A stretch of DNA of 40,300 nt from an uncultured Clostridia bacterium (GCA_947165595.1 CAMVAV010000015.1:1-40300); one strand, 5' to 3'. Shown: positions 33,072-40,300, counted from the first letter of the stretch. Notes: generated by a model not told the origin, from the sequence alone. Made by a program: numbers and translations.

Positions 33072-34352
33072 TCAGTCTCTGTCCGTCTCCCGGAAGCTTT
33101 GGAGCATCACCGTCAGCGTCGCCAGCAGCGCCACGCGCTGCGGCTCGAACGCCGTGATGATGAAGTTGTCATAGACCGTGTCGCGGAACGTGAGCGCCAT
33201 GCGCTCGCTGATCGTGCCGATGAGGTAGTCGTTGAGATAGACCACGAACTGGTCGCCGACGGTCGCGGTCAGCTCCCGCATTTCAAGCAGCCCGTCCGGC
33301 GTATCCATCTTGAAGCTCTCATGCGTGAGGTCGAACTGCTTGGCGACGCTGCCGTATTCCTCACCGCGGCGGTAAACGTCGTAATGCGGCAGGGCGTGAA
33401 GCAGGCGGCGCGTGATCCGGAACTCCTCCCCGCCGGTTTCCGCGTCGGTGAGCGTGAACGTGAGAAACGGGATCGAGCCGTGCAGATAATAGCGCACGTT
33501 GCCGTCGAGGTCCTGCAGCTCGTAGTCCTTTTCCGTGATGGCAAACTGCTCGTTGAAGATATAGACGTCGGGGCGCAGGGAGCGGAAGCCGTCGAGGAAT
33601 TTGCACGCCGCGACATGATCGACGGCATAATCCTCGAACATATTCCAGTAGAAGTCCGGCAGCAGCATCGCGGTCAGGTGGTAGAGCTGCCCCAGCTCGT
33701 CCATGTCACGGTCCCAGGAGGTCGTTACCCTGTGCTTCTCCGCTTCGTCCGCGTCGAGCCAGGAAACGTCGTCGCACTCGCTGACCGTGAACTCGCCCGT
33801 GTGATACCAGCAGTAGAGAAAGCTGCCCGAGAGCGTGGGACCGTAGATCATGCACGGATCGTCGATGGACTGCACCTTGCCCATCCACGGGAAGCCGAGC
33901 GGCGTTTCGACCGTCTCAAAGGCGCGGAACACCTCGTCCAGCGGCGCCGCCATGGACGGCACCTGCTTCATGCTGTCCATCGTTTTGTTGTAGGTCCTGG
34001 CGTCCGAGATCGTCCACGCGGTGATGCCCTCGATGAGCAGCAGCGTTCCGGCAATAATCGACCTCTCGCTGAGCTCGTCCTTCCAGCAGATGAAAACGGC
34101 GAGGACAATCAGCACCACAGAGGCCGTGCGCAGAAAAATGCGCTTGCCCTTGACAAAGGCGTCGCCCGTGGGGCCGTTGAACGCGCTGCCCATCCAATAC
34201 GCGCCGATGCAGAAGACGAACGCGGACACGCACAGGAGGAGCCATGACAGCAGATTGACATCTTTCGGCTGCAAAAACAGCAGGCCGTAGCTCGCCAGCA
34301 GCAAAAGGAGGCCGCTGAGCAGCTTTTTCAGTTTGATCGTCGTCTTTTCCAT
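33072..34352 (-). CDS. Four-segment membrane protein with C-terminal LURP-one-related (tubby-like) domain
   Basis: A 426-residue protein. Four membrane segments lie at 9-27, 34-54, 72-90 and 97-117. Residues 120-260 are of unknown type. Residues 263-423 follow the LURP-one-related/tubby C-terminal pattern of repeated beta hairpins around a helix: IFNEQFAITEKDYELQDLDG, then a second hairpin with FLTFTLTDAETG, ITRRLLHALPHYDVYRRGEE, SFKMDTPDGLLEM, ending with FIITAFEPQRVALLATLTVM. The fold is shared with phospholipid scramblases and tubby, but bacterial members have no known reaction. ATG 34352 was chosen over a much longer frame because GGAGGAAG lies upstream and the membrane segments begin there. 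It shares its C-terminal architecture with the next gene upstream. Confidence 0.75.
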   Translation of the reverse strand: MEKTTIKLKKLLSGLLLLLASYGLLFLQPKDVNLLSWLLLCVSAFVFCIGAYWMGSAFNGPTGDAFVKGKRIFLRTASVVLIVLAVFICWKDELSERSIIAGTLLLIEGITAWTISDARTYNKTMDSMKQVPSMAAPLDEVFRAFETVETPLGFPWMGKVQSIDDPCMIYGPTLSGSFLYCWYHTGEFTVSECDDVSWLDADEAEKHRVTTSWDRDMDELGQLYHLTAMLLPDFYWNMFEDYAVDHVAACKFLDGFRSLRPDVYIFNEQFAITEKDYELQDLDGNVRYYLHGSIPFLTFTLTDAETGGEEFRITRRLLHALPHYDVYRRGEEYGSVAKQFDLTHESFKMDTPDGLLEMRELTATVGDQFVVYLNDYLIGTISERMALTFRDTVYDNFIITAFEPQRVALLATLTVMLQSFRETDRD

Positions 34353-34374
34353 AATATGTCTTCCTCCCAATGCG

Positions 34375-34406
34375 GCATACTGCCCCGGCTCTCCGGAGCA
34401 GTATGC
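34375..34406 (-). other. Stem-loop between the two LURP-one-related genes
   Basis: GCATACTGC (34375-34383) pairs with GCAGTATGC (34398-34406) around a GC-rich 14-base loop that can itself pair in part. No T-tract follows on the minus strand, so it is probably a processing or stability element within the operon rather than a terminator. Confidence 0.5.
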
Positions 34407-34416
34407 TGAGTCAGAA

Positions 34417-35343
34417 TCAGTCGCTGCTTCTCTCCTCGGCCTTCTTGAGCGCCTCGACGATGGCGGCGATTGCCACGATGATGTTGACGTTGCTCTTGCT
34501 GAAGGACTCGATGCGATAGCAGTTCGCCCAGAACGTCGCTTCCTTGTCCACCGTGCCGATGGTCTCGTCGCCGAGCAGGATGTCGAAGCAGTAGGCAAGC
34601 ATGTCGCCCTTGATGGTCAGCTCCCTGCCGCCGACCTTGCCCGCGATCTCGGTCTTGGTGAGCTTGAGCTTCTTCCTGAAGTTCGCGATCTCTTTCTTGC
34701 CCTCGAACACGTTGTACTCCGGCATGACGGAGATGAGCTTCTTCTTGACGACCATGATCTCGTTTTCCTGCGCGTCCAGAATCTTATAGGCGGTATCGAG
34801 CATGTTGCTCTCGATGAAGTACGCGGGCTCGTGATCCGCCGTGAAGAGCGTATAGCGGTCCTTGAGGGAAAGCTCCAGCTTCTCCTCCATGTAGAGCTTG
34901 ACGGAATTGCCGGATTCGGCGCGCACGGCGGTCTTGGTCTCGGTCACCGCCTTGCCGGCGAGAAGGCTGTCCAGCACGCTCTGCAGCTCCTCGATCGCGC
35001 GGTTGACCCTGCCGGTGTCGGCGTCGGTGCCGTCGCCGAAAGCGCCGCCGAGCGCGCCCAGCATCGCGGTGCCGGTCGCGCCGGGCTTGGGAACGGAGCC
35101 GGCGACGATCTTCTTCTCGTCCGCCCTGATGTAAACGTCGGAAACCTCGCTCACGCCGTCAAAGACGACCGCCTCGGCGTCCTTGCCCATGAGCTTGACG
35201 GTTCCCAGCTTCGGTGTGCCGAGAGAGGTGGTGACGCCGGAGAGCTTTCCCAGCAGGTCCGTGTTGGTCCAGCCCTTTACGTTGTCAAACTTCTTGTAGC
35301 CGGTCAGGTTATCGTTGCCGGTCAGTTTACCAAAGAGCCCCAT
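34417..35343 (-). CDS. Soluble LURP-one-related (tubby-like) protein
   Basis: A 308-residue protein with no signal peptide. Residues 1-145 contain a Gly-rich stretch (ATGTAMLGALGGAFGDGTD) that could insert weakly in a membrane but is not a clear membrane segment. Residues 148-300 form a LURP-one-related domain: LYMEEKLELSLKDRYTLFTA, AYFIESNMLDTAYKILDAQE, VVKKKLISVMPEYNVFEGKK, the LKLTKTEIAGKVGG hairpin, and the final hydrophobic helix VNIIVAIAAIVEALKK. ATG 35343 follows GGGAGGAAAG and the longer in-frame start was rejected for lack of a site. It is the second gene of a four-gene minus-strand unit. Its role is unknown; the fold suggests lipid or membrane binding. Confidence 0.75.
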   Translation of the reverse strand: MGLFGKLTGNDNLTGYKKFDNVKGWTNTDLLGKLSGVTTSLGTPKLGTVKLMGKDAEAVVFDGVSEVSDVYIRADEKKIVAGSVPKPGATGTAMLGALGGAFGDGTDADTGRVNRAIEELQSVLDSLLAGKAVTETKTAVRAESGNSVKLYMEEKLELSLKDRYTLFTADHEPAYFIESNMLDTAYKILDAQENEIMVVKKKLISVMPEYNVFEGKKEIANFRKKLKLTKTEIAGKVGGRELTIKGDMLAYCFDILLGDETIGTVDKEATFWANCYRIESFSKSNVNIIVAIAAIVEALKKAEERSSD

Positions 35344-35426
35344 TTTTCTTTCCTCCCAAAAAACGATTTCATTTTTCAGCGGGCGGCTCCGCCCCCTGTT
35401 AAGATGCTTTTCGCAAATACGCGCGC

Positions 35427-36287
35427 TTACCAGTCCGAATCCCAATCCGTATCGGAGCTGTCCCAGCTGCTCCAGCTGTCGTCGCTGCTGTCCCAATCGT
35501 AATCGTCGTAGCTGCTGTCAGAGTCGAAAAGGCCGGAGAAAAAGTCGTTATTCTCCTCATAGTAGCCGCTGCCGGAGAAGTCGGGCAAGACGTAGCGGCT
35601 GTCGTAATCCTCGCTCTGATAGTAGTCGTCGTAGTCCTCCTCCAGCGCCTCCGGCACCTCGTAGGTCTGCTCCCAATCGTCCGAGAGCGCGTCGTAGAGA
35701 TACCAGCTGTGGTCCTGGTAGTAATAGGTATCGTCCTGATACCGGTAATAGCCCCTGTCCGGCGTGCTTCCGATCCAGCGAAAGATCAGCACCGCGGCCA
35801 GCACGATCAGGATCGGCTTCCAGAAGGCGAGAATCGCGCCCACGAATATCTGCCACGCCTTTAACGGCTCGCCGTCGTCGGGCGTTTCCCGCACGCCGCG
35901 CGTCGGAGCGTCCGGCACGGGACCGCCGCGCCGCAGGTCCGTTTCGGATTTGAGCTTCTCGTAAATCTCGCGTACCGCGTGCTTTTCATCCGTCCCCTCG
36001 TAGCGGACGGCGCGGCTGCCGTCCGCCTTGTTCTTGTAGACGACGCAGGTGCCGTCCTCGCGTTTGAAGATGCCGAAGGCGCGCGCGCCCCGAAAGTCCT
36101 CGCCGATAAAGAAGCGCATCGCATCAAGCGGCATCTTGTGCTCGGCGCAGAACGCTTGCAGCTCCTCGATGGTCTCGGGGATCTTCGTGAGGCGGATATC
36201 CTCATGCTGCTCCGCGCCGCAGTACGGGCAGGTCGTCGCGTCGGGCGCAAGCGGCTTGCCGCAGGCCTCGCAAATATGAATAGACAT
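35427..36287 (-). CDS. Zinc-ribbon membrane protein with acidic aromatic C-terminal tail
   Basis: A 286-residue protein. Residues 5-24 form a zinc ribbon: Cys6, Cys9, Cys20, Cys23 (ICEACGKPL then TTCPYCGAE). Residues 30-130 are soluble and unassigned. One membrane segment lies at 145-170 (WQIFVGAILAFWKPILIVL). The last 110 residues are a low-complexity tail of Tyr, Asp, Glu, Ser and Trp ending in repeated DS and SW pairs with a DSDW terminus; it has essentially no positive charges after residue 231. Topology would put the ribbon inside and the tail outside. ATG 36287 was chosen over an upstream in-frame start because GGGAGAG precedes it. It is first in a four-gene unit (then two LURP-one-related genes and the subtilisin). 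I recognise no function. Confidence 0.7.
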   Translation of the reverse strand: MSIHICEACGKPLAPDATTCPYCGAEQHEDIRLTKIPETIEELQAFCAEHKMPLDAMRFFIGEDFRGARAFGIFKREDGTCVVYKNKADGSRAVRYEGTDEKHAVREIYEKLKSETDLRRGGPVPDAPTRGVRETPDDGEPLKAWQIFVGAILAFWKPILIVLAAVLIFRWIGSTPDRGYYRYQDDTYYYQDHSWYLYDALSDDWEQTYEVPEALEEDYDDYYQSEDYDSRYVLPDFSGSGYYEENNDFFSGLFDSDSSYDDYDWDSSDDSWSSWDSSDTDWDSDW

Positions 36288-36367
36288 GGTTTTCTCTCCC
36301 AAATCGTCGCGTCCGCGCGAAGCGGCGCCCGGAATAGCCGCCGGCAAAAACGGCGGCGCTTTTCTTA

Positions 36368-36527
36368 GGAAGCGCTGATTAAATCAACGTGTGCGGATTG
36401 GCGAGCAGATTTTTCGTCTTGCAAGCCAAAAAGCCGCAGGAATACTAACGTATTTCAAGGATTTTTGGCGCAGTCAAGACGGAAAAGATGCCGTCAAGAC
36501 GTGCGCGGGGATTTATTCAGCGCTTCC
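36368..36527. mobile_element. MITE copy 2 (160 bp), flanked by CTTA repeats
   Basis: By eye identical over 160 bp to the element at 13740-13899, in the same orientation. CTTA is repeated on both sides (36364-36367 and 36528-36531). The right repeat contains the stop codon of the phosphoesterase paralogue (TAA, 36531-36529 on the minus strand). The identity of two copies 22.6 kb apart suggests recent movement. Confidence 0.88.
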
Positions 36528-36528
36528 C

Positions 36529-37998
36529 TTATTCGCGGATGATAAGGCGCGGCTCGCCGTCGTACTTGACGAGCTCGTGGCTGGTGAAGTATTCCTCCAG
36601 CACGTTCGGGCACTTCGTGGCGACCTCGAGCGGCTGGCCGTTCTTCTCGATCTCCTCGCGCGGGATGCCCAAAAACTCGCCGATGCTGAGGAAGTGATAG
36701 CGCTGCATGGCGACGGTGAACCGGTCGCCGTCCTCCACCTCCCTGCCGTTCATCCTGAGCGAGAGGATGGAATGCGTCGGACGGTCAAACTCGCAGCAAA
36801 AGCCCCGGGAGAACTGATACCACTCGTTGTGCTCGCTGTCGAGGAAGGATTCCTCGCGCAGCATATACTTCACGACGCGGCGGAGCTGCTCGCCCGTGAG
36901 GATAAACGAATACACGGGATCGCCGAACGGGAATATCTCCATGTAGTCCTTGAGCGTGACGATGGGGCCGAGCGCGGGCTTGCGGATGCTGCCGGACGCG
37001 AGGAGCACGAGGTCGACGCCGAGCTGCTCGCGCATCCCCTCCGCCATGAGGTCGCCGAGCTCTGTTTCCATGTTGCGGCGCGGGTGCGTATACGCGCGCG
37101 GGAAGCGGGTGAGGATGCGGCCGTACTTCTTGTCGGTCACGTCCTTATACTTGTTGATGACCTCCTCCAGCGCCGTATCGCGCGGGCAGTTGTCCGCCGT
37201 GATGGGGATGCACTGCCAGGTGTAGGAGTCGATGCAGTTGTTGTCGGCGTCGACCATGATGTCGAAGCGGCCGATCTGATCCGTGCCGATGGCGGCCTGC
37301 ACAATGGGGATACCCGCGACCTCGCACGGCTCGGAGAGCAGCGTGTGGCTGTGACCGCCGATGATGATGTCCACGCCCCACGCGGGATCGAGCGCGGCGG
37401 CAAGCTTCTTGTCCTCCTCAAAGCCGATGTGCGTCAAAAGCACCGTAAAGTCAATGTCGGTCGTGCGGTAGGCGTCGCAGATCTTGCCGACCTCCTGCGC
37501 CGCGTCGTTGATGTCGACCATCGTGCCGATGAGTCCCTCGTTCTTGGTGCTCGCGAGCACGTCCTGCGTCAGAATGCCGATGAACAGCACGCGCATGCCG
37601 TCGATCTCCTTGATGAAGTGGGAGCGGAACAGGCGAACGCCGTTGAGCTTTAAGTACATATTGGCGTTGATGATCGGGAAGGTCGCGCACTTTTCGATGA
37701 ACAGCAGATGCGCGAGGCCGTAATCCACCTCATGGTTGCCGAGCGTCACGACGTCGGGCGCGAGCAGGTTCATGATCTCGATGGTGGAGATGCCCTGAAA
37801 CTCGCTGTCGATGAGAGAGCCGCGGAACATATCGCCGGAGATGGTGTAGATGACGTTCTTTTCCTCATTGCGGACCTTGTTGACGTAGCCGGAGAGCCGG
37901 GACACGCCGCCGATGAGGTTTTCGTCCACCTGCTCGGCGAGAAAATCGCCGTGGAGATCGTTGGAGTGCAGGATCGTGAGCTTTTTGAGGTTTTTCAT
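36529..37998 (-). CDS. Second cytoplasmic 5'-nucleotidase-family metallophosphoesterase
   Basis: A 489-residue paralogue of the protein at 10484-11947, with the same motif set: HSNDLHGDF, GDMFRGS, GNHEVDYG, LLTHIGFEEDKKLAA and GGHSHT, and a C-terminal 5'-nucleotidase domain carrying METELGDLMAEGM and SGSIRKPA. No signal peptide. ATG 37998 was chosen over 38040 because AGGGAG lies about 10 bases upstream and the paralogue starts at the same residue. By eye the two share roughly 60% identity, which is lower than the DNA identity of the MITEs, so this duplication is older. Its promoter region holds a palindrome over the -10 box. MITE copy 2 sits at its stop codon. Confidence 0.88.
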   Translation of the reverse strand: MKNLKKLTILHSNDLHGDFLAEQVDENLIGGVSRLSGYVNKVRNEEKNVIYTISGDMFRGSLIDSEFQGISTIEIMNLLAPDVVTLGNHEVDYGLAHLLFIEKCATFPIINANMYLKLNGVRLFRSHFIKEIDGMRVLFIGILTQDVLASTKNEGLIGTMVDINDAAQEVGKICDAYRTTDIDFTVLLTHIGFEEDKKLAAALDPAWGVDIIIGGHSHTLLSEPCEVAGIPIVQAAIGTDQIGRFDIMVDADNNCIDSYTWQCIPITADNCPRDTALEEVINKYKDVTDKKYGRILTRFPRAYTHPRRNMETELGDLMAEGMREQLGVDLVLLASGSIRKPALGPIVTLKDYMEIFPFGDPVYSFILTGEQLRRVVKYMLREESFLDSEHNEWYQFSRGFCCEFDRPTHSILSLRMNGREVEDGDRFTVAMQRYHFLSIGEFLGIPREEIEKNGQPLEVATKCPNVLEEYFTSHELVKYDGEPRLIIRE

Positions 37999-38043
37999 GC
38001 GGTTTTTTCTCCCTGTTTTCAGTATTATCGGTTTTTTCATTCT

Positions 38044-38083
38044 GCATCTGTTTTATTTTACCAGATGCGGATCATTTTTTCAA
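38044..38083 (-). promoter_or_regulatory. Promoter with palindromic operator for the second phosphoesterase
   Basis: On the minus strand: TTGAAA (38083-38078), a 17-base spacer and TAAAAT (38060-38055). The inverted repeat GCATCTG-N11-CAGATGC (38044-38050, 38062-38068) brackets the -10 box, the ideal place for a repressor. The first phosphoesterase gene has no such site. Confidence 0.6.
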
Positions 38084-38374
38084 TCACTTTGGGACAAACG
38101 TCGGAATTTTCGGGATAAACGTCAAATCCCGAAGGGCGGCGCGCTCCGGTAAGGCGGGCGGAACATGCGGATAATGTGCGGATTTTTCGCATGATGACGG
38201 CGTGTTCTGTTCGGATGTCATGTCGGTCAATCGAAAAAGCGAAGCGGTCACGACCCGATCCTTTGAGCGGCCCACGAGCTTCCGAAGCGGCCTTGCCTCT
38301 CGTGAAAGCATCGAGCGGGAAAGAAAGTGAATCGATTTTGACGATACGCAGCGAAGAACGACTGCGTTTTTCGT
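38084..38374. other. Intergenic stretch without a supported gene
   Basis: Frames on both strands here lack ribosome sites and family matches. The stretch holds a short inverted repeat (TCGGGAT 38110-38116, ATCCCGA 38126-38132) and ends in a plus-strand terminator at 38375. An untranslated RNA is possible, but no promoter for one was found. Confidence 0.45.
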
Positions 38375-38399
38375 GCGCGGCAGGAAACCGCGCTTTTTT
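38375..38399 (+). terminator. Rho-independent terminator in the phosphoesterase-peptidase gap
   Basis: GCGCGG (38375-38380) pairs with CCGCGC (38388-38393), 7-base loop, then TTTTTT. No plus-strand gene lies upstream, so it implies an unannotated short transcript or insulates the peptidase promoter. Confidence 0.6.
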
Positions 38400-38427
38400 G
38401 CCGCAAGTTGACATAACAGCAAAAAAT

Positions 38428-38459
38428 CGTAACATAGTACCACTTTTTCGTAACATAGT
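38428..38459 (+). repeat. Direct repeat upstream of the cysteine peptidase gene
   Basis: CGTAACATAGT occurs at 38428-38438 and 38449-38459. The 21-base period is two DNA turns, so a regulator could bind both on the same face. They lie just upstream of the -35 position. Confidence 0.6.
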
Positions 38460-38462
38460 GAA

Positions 38463-38491
38463 TGTTCAAGCGCGAAAAAACAGTTTATAAT
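38463..38491 (+). promoter_or_regulatory. Possible promoter for the cysteine peptidase gene
   Basis: A perfect TATAAT at 38486-38491 has a weak -35 (TGTTCA, 38463-38468) at 17 bases. A weak -35 with upstream direct repeats fits an activator-dependent promoter. Confidence 0.42.
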
Positions 38492-38536
38492 GATTTCATT
38501 GTGGTCCCAAATATTATCATCCGGAGGCGACAGACT

Positions 38537-40300
38537 ATGAAAAAGACGACACGTTTTCTCGCATCGCTCCTGAGCCTCGTAATACTGCTCAGCATCACGC
38601 CCCTGCCCGCGCGGGCGGCGGGCGAGATGCTCTATTTGCGGTGCAACACTACTTTCGGCGTGATGAATGTGATCAAGTTCCACAAGGTCCAGCTCGACCT
38701 TGCGCTGAATTTTACCACCGGAAAGGCGACGTTGACTTTTCAGCGTCTGGAACAGCCCGAGTATGACCGGCTGATCCGGGATAACGAAAAGGAAAAAGAA
38801 AACACCAAGGCGATCATGGAGAACATGTCCGGCCAAGTGACATACGACATCGTGCTGCTGGACGCCAAAACGGGCGATTCCCGCCTGCCCGCGGGAGTAC
38901 GGAACGCAGGCACGATGAAGGACGGCGTAAAGTGGCGTTTGACCAACGCCGTCGGGGCGGAGTCGGTCGTTTTGTGCATGAACAACAACATCGACAGGGT
39001 CACCTATCCCTATGAGATCTGGCTGTCTCCCGAGATGTGGCGGCAGGGGCACGAGGCCGACAAATACTATGTCGGCGCGCTGCACCAACGCAAGGAGATC
39101 ACCAACCCCGAGGATGCCGACTATATTGGCGCCGAAATCACCTTCAACCCCGTCTCCGGCATGCCCGCGCCCGAGCCCGAGCAGCCCGTGAAGAAGGACA
39201 AGGAATACACCATCAAGCGCGACAATTTCAGCTTCGACAACGACGACCCCAGCTTCTTCAAGGACGACCCGGAATCCCCGGCGACGATCATCGCGGGCAA
39301 CACCTCCTGGACCTACGGGACCTACGGCTACCTGATCGACGATTCGGCGTACAAGGCGATCATGGCTGGGCGCACGCGGAGCCAGAAGGCGCAGTTGAAC
39401 GTCGAGCTGTGCGATTTGTTTAGGGGTGCGTGCTACGGCATGTCCCTCACGAGCGGCCTCCTCTTTGAGGAACGCATCGCGCTCGAACAGTTCGGCCCCG
39501 AAGCGGATGCGTTCAGCCTGAAAGCGCCCGTGGAGAACCCGGCGCTGGCGCGGACGATCGCCTTCTATCAGGTCTGCGGTAATTACGACTTTCTCTCTTA
39601 TGAGAAGCGGCACCGCGCTGACATGGCGGACAGCAAAAGCACGGCGCTGCGCATCGTCAGATCCCTGCAAAGCGAGCCGGAGCATCCCGTGGTCGTCGGC
39701 TTCTCGGCGTATGAAAACGGCGAAAAGTACAGCCACGCGGTGCTTGCCTTCAAGGTGGAGGACGCGAGCGGAAGCTACAAGTACGACGTGAGCGTTTACG
39801 ACCCGAACTTCCCCAACGAAACGCGCCACCTCTATCTCACCGAGAGCGGCGACGCCTCGTTCCCCTCCCACGACAACCCCTGTTTCAGGCTTGCCGACAA
39901 GGCTTATGACCTCTATGACGCGACGCTGTCCTATCCCGCCGTCGTCAAAGGCGAGGTGGTCGTCCGCACGAAGGACGGCGCGGAGGTCGAAAACAACGGC
40001 AAAACCACGACCGTGGAGAATGGCAAGGTCACGGGAAACGACGACGCCACGGCGTACAAGCCGGATATCAACAGCGACGAAACGGTCGTTATCACCCCTG
40101 TGGAGCCCAGCAAGCCCTCGCGTCTCCGCAGGATACACCCGAATGGCAGCGTGTGGAATTGGGTAAGCGTCCAGACGAGCGACGCCTTTGTGCTCATCAC
40201 CGGCGGCGTGAGCGAGGTGACGGTGAACCCGGACGGCTCCGTCATCGCCAAGACGGACGGCTCCGAGGGCACGCTTGCCGTCGCGGCGGACAAGACAAGC
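38537..40300 (+). CDS. Secreted papain-like cysteine peptidase (cut by right edge)
   Basis: A protein of at least 588 residues; the frame is open to base 40300. Residues 1-28 are a signal peptide (KKTTR, hydrophobic core, PARA). Residues 30-220 are beta-rich and unassigned. A peptidase-like domain follows: Cys299 in RGACYGMSLTSG, His400 in KYSHAVLAFKV and Asp422/Asn424 in VYDPNFPNE, the order of a Cys-His-Asn/Asp papain-type site. After about residue 450 the sequence turns to short beta repeats (VVVRTKDGAEVENN, VTVNPDGSVIAKTDG) of the kind seen in surface-display stalks. ATG 38537 has GGAGGCGA upstream. Secreted members of this type are common in gut Clostridia; the substrate is unknown, and the C-terminal anchor, if any, is outside the window. 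Confidence 0.75.
   Translation, partial: MKKTTRFLASLLSLVILLSITPLPARAAGEMLYLRCNTTFGVMNVIKFHKVQLDLALNFTTGKATLTFQRLEQPEYDRLIRDNEKEKENTKAIMENMSGQVTYDIVLLDAKTGDSRLPAGVRNAGTMKDGVKWRLTNAVGAESVVLCMNNNIDRVTYPYEIWLSPEMWRQGHEADKYYVGALHQRKEITNPEDADYIGAEITFNPVSGMPAPEPEQPVKKDKEYTIKRDNFSFDNDDPSFFKDDPESPATIIAGNTSWTYGTYGYLIDDSAYKAIMAGRTRSQKAQLNVELCDLFRGACYGMSLTSGLLFEERIALEQFGPEADAFSLKAPVENPALARTIAFYQVCGNYDFLSYEKRHRADMADSKSTALRIVRSLQSEPEHPVVVGFSAYENGEKYSHAVLAFKVEDASGSYKYDVSVYDPNFPNETRHLYLTESGDASFPSHDNPCFRLADKAYDLYDATLSYPAVVKGEVVVRTKDGAEVENNGKTTTVENGKVTGNDDATAYKPDINSDETVVITPVEPSKPSRLRRIHPNGSVWNWVSVQTSDAFVLITGGVSEVTVNPDGSVIAKTDGSEGTLAVAADKTS

Noticed and set aside
36337-36363. Terminator upstream of the zinc-ribbon operon (GCCGCCG / CGGCGGC stem)
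   Set aside because: On the plus strand only a short GCTTTT follows and no plus-strand gene precedes it; on the minus strand there is no T-tract.
38084-38374. Riboswitch or known structured RNA
   Set aside because: No conserved core of common classes (cyclic-di-GMP, cobalamin, SAM, TPP, T-box) was recognised by eye.
38084-40138. A 684-codon minus-strand frame
   Set aside because: Antisense to the cysteine peptidase, which has a signal peptide, ribosome site and catalytic motifs.

Overview
The window looks like a chromosomal segment of a GC-rich anaerobic Firmicute, most likely a gut member of class Clostridia (Oscillospiraceae-like). The grounds are lipoprotein signals and SLH (S-layer homology) domains, strong GGAGG ribosome sites, an opp-type peptide transporter with a Gly-Thr linker in its lipoprotein, many Clostridia-style secreted proteins (Thr-Pro linkers, InlB-type and BspA-type repeats, copper-amine-oxidase-type stalk domains), and no outer-membrane genes. 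The taxonomy is inference. No tRNA, rRNA or CRISPR array was seen.

Layout. 1-2.8 kb is an accessory edge with visibly lower GC: the C-terminal part of a large serine recombinase running in from the left, a KilA-N phage-type DNA-binding protein, an SLH surface protein, and a broken XRE regulator ending at a perfect 15-bp palindrome. 2.8-9.5 kb (minus) is an oligopeptide-type ABC importer (oppA-B-C-D-F) whose last gene overlaps a nitroreductase by 4 nt. From a tight bidirectional promoter at about 9.6 kb, the plus strand carries a small sigma-factor-like protein with a C-terminal membrane anchor, then a cytoplasmic 5'-nucleotidase-family phosphoesterase. 12-17.5 kb (minus) carries a lipoprotein with two tandem VanY-type carboxypeptidase domains, a secreted stalk-domain protein and a membrane diguanylate cyclase. 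17.6-20.4 kb is a heavy-metal export module: a P1B-2 ATPase lacking its own HMA domain, a separate 72-residue HMA protein, and a divergent ArsR-family regulator with a candidate operator between them.

20.4-27.9 kb is signalling: a FIST sensor gene with a soluble hybrid histidine kinase (REC plus Hpt) downstream on the minus strand; divergent from them a 1000-residue PAS-GGDEF(degenerate)-EAL protein, followed by a convergent DUF5680-like gene. 28-30.4 kb is an orphan FtsX-type permease. 30.5-36.3 kb (minus) looks like a four-gene operon: a zinc-ribbon membrane protein with an acidic aromatic tail, two LURP-one-related (tubby-like) proteins, one with four membrane segments, and a large SLH-subtilisin. 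This is the best candidate here for an undescribed system. 36.5-38 kb is a second cytoplasmic 5'-nucleotidase paralogue. The window ends in a secreted papain-like cysteine peptidase that continues past the right edge.

Two identical 160-bp MITEs sit at 13740-13899 and 36368-36527. Each has near-perfect terminal inverted repeats and a 4-bp direct repeat of the target, and each abuts the TAA stop codon of the minus-strand gene beside it, so both went into stop codons in the same orientation. Many starts differ from the longest open frame; they were chosen from ribosome sites, signal peptides and domain boundaries.
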